Shown: one piece after another, positions 5,655 to 8,945 of the stretch | Numbering within the stretch: the stretch's first letter is position 1 | How the letters are laid out: every line of letters begins with the position of its first letter | Source of the DNA: Nocardioides sp. | GTDB taxonomy: Bacteria; Actinomycetota; Actinomycetes; Propionibacteriales; Nocardioidaceae | Reading direction: 5' to 3' | Length of the DNA stretch: 8,945 bases | Assembly: GCA_025965295.1 (NCBI GenBank) | Contig: JAOPXF010000148.1 | Coordinates: forward strand, 1 to 8,945 | Position numbers and translations under genes: made by a program | The notes under the pieces: generated by a model | Seen by the model: only the letters and a program-made list of their open reading frames with translations | Database searches by the model: none | What the model was told of the DNA's origin: nothing

Positions 5655-6400
5655 ACGGGGTCGCCCGGGCGGACGACACCCGGGACGGTGACGTGCGCGT
5701 CGACGCCGCAGACGGGCCCATCGGGGCCGCTCTCGGGGCGGAGCGTCGCGAGCCCCTTGAGCAGCCGGCCGTCCCGCTCGCCGGTGTCCGGGTGCAGGTC
5801 GATGACGGCGCAGCGCGGGATCGGCGCGGCGAGCCGGACGCGCGCCGTCCCCAGCCGGAGCTCGCGCCCGAGCCACTCCTCCTCGAGGAACGGTCGGTCA
5901 CCGGCGTCCAGGACGACCGTGGCGCGGAAGCGGGCCGGGTCGAGGTCCGCTCCACCCAGGTGGTCGCCGAGCGCGGCCAGGGTGGCGGTCGTGACGATGC
6001 TGACCGGATTGCCGTAGATCACCCCGGCCCGCGGCGCCTCCGCGAGCACCACCGGGAAGCCGAGGTACGACGAGAACAGCGCGGCGTACGGCCCGTCCTG
6101 CACGCTCAGCTCGACCGACCTCCCCCAGTAGTCGCAGGCCACGTGCTCGCCGGTGCCAGCGGGAGTGCCGGCGCCCACCTCGCCCGACGGGAGGGTCACC
6201 TCGAGGCGCGTGCCGTCCCACCGGCTCCGGACACCGACCAGGGAGGGGTTCTGGACCGTGCGAAGCACCCGCCGTCGCTCCAGGTCGACGGCGCAGAACA
6301 ACCGGTCGCCGACCGCACCGTCGGCGTCGAGCTCTATCTCGTCCCGCACGGTGTGGCGGGTGCCCTTGACCGACGTGAACCCGACCCGGTCGACCCTCAT
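5639..6400 (-). CDS. MOSC domain-containing protein
   Basis: The protein has 253 residues. The N-terminal third (MRVDRVGFTSVKGTRHTVRD and on) is the beta-barrel type domain that precedes MOSC. The MOSC core follows: NPVSIVTTATLAALG (131-145), LDPARFRATVVLD (153-165), EEEWLGRELRLGTARVRL (173-190) and PIPRCAVIDLHP (193-204). Cys197 in IPRC is the conserved cysteine that in MOSC proteins carries sulfur or contacts the molybdenum cofactor. Relatives include YcbX, YiiM and mARC, which reduce N-hydroxylated compounds or handle Moco sulfur. RFRAT stands where RFRPN is common. The start ATG (6400-6398) overlaps the stop of the BioQ-like TetR gene in ATGA, so the two are translationally coupled. The link to biotin control is unexpected. 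It could instead be a housekeeping detoxification enzyme that simply rides on this transcript. Confidence 0.88.
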   Translation of the reverse strand: MRVDRVGFTSVKGTRHTVRDEIELDADGAVGDRLFCAVDLERRRVLRTVQNPSLVGVRSRWDGTRLEVTLPSGEVGAGTPAGTGEHVACDYWGRSVELSVQDGPYAALFSSYLGFPVVLAEAPRAGVIYGNPVSIVTTATLAALGDHLGGADLDPARFRATVVLDAGDRPFLEEEWLGRELRLGTARVRLAAPIPRCAVIDLHPDTGERDGRLLKGLATLRPESGPDGPVCGVDAHVTVPGVVRPGDPVGLLD

Positions 6401-6957
6401 CGGGCCGCCGGCAGACGCAGCCGGATGCCGTCCATCACGATCGCCAGGCCCAGCCCGAAGTCGGAGTGCTCGCGTGGCCCACCCTCGATCGCCCCGACGC
6501 TGCCGGCCTGCAGATGGGTCTGCTCGTCGGCGGTGTGCCCGAACACGTAGTGCAGCAGGGTGCGCGCCGCCGTACGGGCGAGCTCGTCGTCGAAGCCGCC
6601 GTCGGCCAGTGCACCGACCAGCTCGGCGTACGGCGCCTCCGCGCCGAGGCCGAACGCGTGCACCGTGGCGACCACCTCGGCGCCGTCGCGGTAGGCCAGC
6701 ATCGCGTCGCGCAGCTCGGTGCAGACGGTGACGACACGCTGGTCCCACGCGTCCGGCCGCGGCGCGCGCCGGCCGCGCAGCAGCAGCTCGTCGGCGACCG
6801 CCGCCAGCAGCGTCTGCTTGTTCACGAAGTGGTGGTAGAGCGCGCTCGGCTGGACGCCGAGCTCCGCGCCCAGGCGGCGCATGGTCAGGTCGGCGAGCCC
6901 GTAGGTGTCGAGCACGGCGAGCGCGCGCTCCACGACGTCAGAACGGCGGTAGCGCAT
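6397..6957 (-). CDS. bioQ: TetR-family regulator, probable biotin repressor BioQ
   Basis: The 186-residue protein has a TetR helix-turn-helix at its N-terminus: YRRSDVVERALAVLDTYG (3-20), then LTMRRLGAELGVQPSALYHHFVNKQTLL (24-51). The C-terminal part is the helical ligand domain (HYVFGHTADEQTHLQAG at 136-152) seen in TetR-class repressors. ATG 6957 is fixed by AGGAG six bases upstream; the in-frame start at 6996 lacks such support. Context gives the name. The gene is divergent from bioYMN, and the shared 120-base gap holds two boxes of the TGAAC-N3-GTTCA type, close to the BioQ motif reported in Corynebacterium and mycobacteria as I recall. In those species BioQ represses biotin synthesis and uptake genes. 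The boxes also cover the likely bioQ promoter region, so autoregulation is expected. The stop overlaps the MOSC start by 4 bases. TetR membership is certain; the BioQ identity is inferred from neighbours and operator. Confidence 0.8.
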   Translation of the reverse strand: MRYRRSDVVERALAVLDTYGLADLTMRRLGAELGVQPSALYHHFVNKQTLLAAVADELLLRGRRAPRPDAWDQRVVTVCTELRDAMLAYRDGAEVVATVHAFGLGAEAPYAELVGALADGGFDDELARTAARTLLHYVFGHTADEQTHLQAGSVGAIEGGPREHSDFGLGLAIVMDGIRLRLPAAR

Positions 6958-6995
6958 CTCACACTCCTGCGGGGTCTCGTCGGCCCCCCTCCGCA

Positions 6996-7024
6996 TTGAC
7001 GGCGAGGTGCCCCGACCCTAACCT
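6996..7024 (+). promoter_or_regulatory. bioYMN promoter
   Basis: TTGACG at 6996-7001 and TAACCT at 7019-7024 with an exact 17-base spacer match the housekeeping sigma factor consensus of actinobacteria well. The predicted start is near 7031. The bioY ribosome site GAAGGA (7066-7071) lies six bases before ATG 7078. In the other direction TAGGGT (7020-7015) is a possible -10 for the regulator gene. Confidence 0.7.
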
Positions 7025-7054
7025 GAACACCGTTCACCTGACCACCGTTCAGGT
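7021..7054. promoter_or_regulatory. Tandem BioQ-type operator between bioQ and bioY
   Basis: Two 13-base boxes lie side by side: TGAACACCGTTCA (7024-7036), a perfect TGAAC-N3-GTTCA palindrome, and TGACCACCGTTCA (7039-7051), one base off. They begin 15 bases apart. The outer ends also pair: ACCTGAAC (7021-7028) with GTTCAGGT (7047-7054). The first box abuts the -10 and covers the predicted start, so a bound repressor would block bioYMN transcription; it would also cover the upstream part of the opposing promoter. The repeats are seen directly. The match to the BioQ motif is from memory of that family, and binding is inferred. Confidence 0.75.
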
Positions 7055-7077
7055 GGCCCGAGCCCGAAGGATCCCCC

Positions 7078-7683
7078 ATGAGCACGATCTCCGCCTCCGA
7101 CACCACCGAGGCTCCCGTGAAGAAGCGCCTCACCACCACCGACCTGGCCCTGGTCGCCGCCTTCGCGGCCCTGATCTCGGCCTGTGCCTACGTCGGCGGC
7201 ATCCCCGTCGGCGGCGCCGCCGTTCCGCTCACGCTGCAGACCTTCGGCGTCCTGCTCGCCGGCTGCGTCCTCGGGCCGGTGCGCGGGTTCCTCGCCACGG
7301 CGCTCTACCTGGCCCTCGGCGCCGTCGGGCTACCGGTCTTCGCCGAGCACTCCTCGGGCGTCGGCGTGTTCACGGGTATCTCCGCGGGCTACCTGTGGTC
7401 GTTCCCGTTCATCGCGCTGCTCGCCGGCCTGCTGGTCGTCCTCGCGACCCGCCGCAGCGGACCCACCAGCGCGCTCGTGGTGTTCCTGTGCACACTGCCC
7501 GCGGTGCTGCTCAACCACGCCGCGGGCGTGGCCGGCATGAAGCTCCAGGCGGACGTGTCCTGGTCGACGGCCTGGAGCTGGGACGCCCCCTTCTGGCTGG
7601 GCGACATCCTCAAGGTGGCCGTCGTGGCGCTGGTCGCCGCCGAGGTGCACCGCGCGTTCCCGCAGCTCCTGCGCCGCCGGTGA
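7078..7683 (+). CDS. bioY: BioY, biotin-binding S component of an ECF transporter
   Basis: The 201-residue membrane protein has about six hydrophobic helices after a 20-residue polar N-terminus. BioY signatures are all present: VPLTLQTFGVLLAG (49-62), YLALGAVGLPVFAE (77-90), GISAGYLWSFP (100-110) and PFWLGDILKV (171-180). BioY binds biotin and delivers it through the energy-coupling module formed by BioM and BioN, which follow at once (19 bases to bioM). ATG 7078 has GAAGGA six bases upstream. The promoter and two BioQ-type boxes in front indicate repression when biotin is plentiful. No biotin synthesis gene is visible in the window, so whether the cell depends on uptake cannot be judged. Identification is strong. 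Confidence 0.95.
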   Translation: MSTISASDTTEAPVKKRLTTTDLALVAAFAALISACAYVGGIPVGGAAVPLTLQTFGVLLAGCVLGPVRGFLATALYLALGAVGLPVFAEHSSGVGVFTGISAGYLWSFPFIALLAGLLVVLATRRSGPTSALVVFLCTLPAVLLNHAAGVAGMKLQADVSWSTAWSWDAPFWLGDILKVAVVALVAAEVHRAFPQLLRRR

Positions 7684-7702
7684 GCCGCCCGCGCCCGCGC
7701 CT

Positions 7703-8398
7703 GTGCCCGTGATCCGGTTCGAGGGGGCGGCGCTCACCGTCGAGACTCCCGCCGGTGACCGCACCGTTCTCGAGCCGACCACCCTCGAGCTGGTCGAGCA
7801 GCGGATCGGCATCGTGGGCGCCAACGGGTCCGGCAAGTCCACGCTGGCCCGGATGGTCAACGGCCTGGTCTCCCCCACCGCGGGACGCGTGGTCGTCGAC
7901 GGCGTCGACGTCGCGCGCGACGGCGCCCGGGTGCGCCGCAGCGTCGGCTTCTGCTTCACCGACCCCGCGGCCCAGCTGGTGATGCCGACCTGCGTGGAGG
8001 ACGTCGAGCTGTCCCTGCGCCGCACGGAGAAGGACGGCAAGCGCCGGCGCGCGCGTGCCCTCGAGGTGCTCGAGCGGCACGGCCTCGGTGAGCACGCCGA
8101 CGTCAGCGTGCACGCGCTCTCCGGCGGCCAGAAGCAGCTGCTCGCGCTCGCCGGCGTGCTCGCGACCGAGCCCGCGATCCTGGTGGCCGACGAGCCGACG
8201 ACCCTGCTCGACCTCGCCAACACCCGGCGGGTGGGCGACCTGCTGTTCGGCCTGGACCAGCAACTGGTGCTCGTCACCCACGACCTCGACCTGGCGGCCC
8301 GGTGCGACCGCGTCATCGTCGTCGAGGACGCCCGGGTCCGGTACGACGGCCCCGCCGCCGAGGCGATCGCCGACTACATGGCCTCGGTGCCCGGGTGA
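7703..8398 (+). CDS. bioM: BioM, ATPase subunit of the biotin ECF transporter
   Basis: The 231-residue ABC ATPase has every core motif: Walker A GANGSGKST (39-47), signature LSGGQ (139-143) continuing KQLLALAGVLATEP, Walker B ILVADE (159-164) with DEPTTLLDL, and the H-loop His193 in VTHD. The Q-loop region reads FTDPAAQLVMPT (85-96) rather than the FQNP common in other ECF ATPases; Thr86 stands where Gln is usual. ATP hydrolysis by this subunit drives BioN and BioY. The start is GTG 7703 or GTG 7709 (giving MIRFEG); neither has a clear ribosome site, so coupling to bioY is likely. Its stop overlaps the bioN GTG in GTGA. Gene order Y-M-N with the upstream operator makes the biotin assignment firm compared with generic cobalt or nickel ATPases. 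Confidence 0.92.
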   Translation: MPVIRFEGAALTVETPAGDRTVLEPTTLELVEQRIGIVGANGSGKSTLARMVNGLVSPTAGRVVVDGVDVARDGARVRRSVGFCFTDPAAQLVMPTCVEDVELSLRRTEKDGKRRRARALEVLERHGLGEHADVSVHALSGGQKQLLALAGVLATEPAILVADEPTTLLDLANTRRVGDLLFGLDQQLVLVTHDLDLAARCDRVIVVEDARVRYDGPAAEAIADYMASVPG

Positions 8399-8945
8399 GC
8401 CAGCCGGTCCTCGTCGGGGTCTACCAGCCGGGCGACTCGGTGCTGCACCGGCTGCCGGTCGGCGTGAAGCTGGCCGGGCTCGCCGCGCTCAGCCTGACGA
8501 TCGTGCTGGTGCGCAGCATGCCGTGGTCGCTGGTCTTCCTCGGCATCGCGCTCCTGCTCGCCGCGGTCGGGCGCGTCTCGGTGCCGCTGCTGGTCCGGGC
8601 CGCCCGCGGCGTCCTTCTCATCGCGCTCGTGATCGCGGGCTTCCAGTGGTGGCTGGCGGGCTACGCGAAGGCGATCGAGACGCTGGTCGACCTGCTCGCT
8701 CTCGCCCTGGCGGCCATGGTGCTCAGCGCCACCACCCCGGTCAACGCGATGCTCGACGCGATCGTCCGGTGGGTCACGCCGCTGCGACGCGTTGGCGTCG
8801 ACCCCGAGCGCGTGGCGCTGACCTTCTCCCTCGCGCTGCAGGCCCTCCCGGGCACGATCGCGCTGGCGCTGGAGACCCGGGACGCCGCCCGGGCGCGTGG
8901 GCTGCGCAGCCCGCGCGCCTACCTCTCGCCGTTCGTGATCCGCGT
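8395..8945 (+). CDS. bioN: BioN, transmembrane T component of the biotin ECF transporter (3' end outside the window)
   Basis: GTG 8395 overlaps the bioM stop by four bases. The frame stays open to the window edge, giving 183 residues with the C-terminus missing. The N-terminal YQPGDSVLHRLPVGVKLAGL (10-29) is the typical CbiQ/EcfT-like lead-in, followed by hydrophobic segments at about 27-40, 44-58, 72-90 and 97-112. A long cytosolic stretch (114-150) leads to AARARGLRSPRAYLSP (164-179), which holds the first Ala-Arg-Gly coupling helix that sits in the groove of the ATPase. The second such motif is not visible before the window ends. BioN links the ATPase to BioY in the membrane. Identification rests on family pattern and on position in bioYMN. 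Confidence 0.88.
   Translation, partial: MSQPVLVGVYQPGDSVLHRLPVGVKLAGLAALSLTIVLVRSMPWSLVFLGIALLLAAVGRVSVPLLVRAARGVLLIALVIAGFQWWLAGYAKAIETLVDLLALALAAMVLSATTPVNAMLDAIVRWVTPLRRVGVDPERVALTFSLALQALPGTIALALETRDAARARGLRSPRAYLSPFVIR

Noticed and set aside
5243..6550. Long open frame on the plus strand across the pentapeptide, MOSC and TetR region
   Set aside because: It runs through three well-supported genes, has no recognisable domain and is compositionally biased, as expected for a GC-driven shadow frame.
7684..7702. Possible terminator between bioY and bioM
   Set aside because: Only 19 GC-rich bases without a convincing stem; the genes form one operon.
7330..8316. Minus-strand open frame opposite bioY and bioM
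   Set aside because: The product is Ser/Arg/Thr-rich without motifs, while bioY and bioM on the other strand carry all family signatures.
1..8945. tRNA, rRNA, insertion sequence, integrase or attachment site
   Set aside because: I looked for these and saw none; all stretches longer than about 150 bases are accounted for by coding regions.

Overview
The window is about 9 kb of very GC-rich, densely packed DNA. Codons are strongly biased to G/C in the third position, many starts are GTG, and intergenic gaps are short. Family content (an F420/deazaflavin-type nitroreductase, several TetR regulators, DUF2087, the BioQ/BioYMN arrangement) points to a high-GC actinomycete. A member of Nocardioidaceae is my best guess, from protein resemblance rather than any marker gene. 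I see no rRNA, tRNA, insertion sequence, phage gene or CRISPR. Base composition is even except for one AT-rich patch near 4076-4118.

Layout. (1) 72-1001: a conserved actinobacterial protein usually labelled 3-methyladenine DNA glycosylase, convergent with and overlapping a TetR regulator (976-1509, minus). (2) The TetR gene is divergent from a deazaflavin-dependent nitroreductase-like gene (1577-2152, plus). A good promoter and a perfect inverted repeat lie between them, suggesting a repressor/target pair. (3) 2160-4059, minus: a DszC/SfnC-type flavin monooxygenase followed by an AmiS/UreI-type channel, read as a two-gene operon from an AT-rich promoter region carrying direct repeats. (4) 4203-5642, plus: a secreted M23 metallopeptidase, a DUF2087 protein and a pentapeptide-repeat protein, tightly packed. 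(5) 5639-6957, minus: a TetR regulator, probably BioQ, translationally coupled to a MOSC-domain protein. (6) 7078-8945, plus: bioY-bioM-bioN, an ECF-type biotin transporter whose last gene runs off the window.

The clearest functional unit is the biotin one. The bioYMN promoter (TTGACG, 17-base spacer, TAACCT) is followed directly by two tandem 13-mers of the form TGAAC-N3-GTTCA, which match the BioQ box as I remember it. The adjacent divergent TetR gene is therefore most likely the biotin-responsive repressor of uptake and of itself. A MOSC gene is coupled to this regulator and would share the control. The monooxygenase plus amide/urea channel pair is the most interesting unit of unknown role. 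It looks like a small import-and-oxidise module for a nitrogen- or sulfur-containing small molecule, but the substrate cannot be read from sequence.
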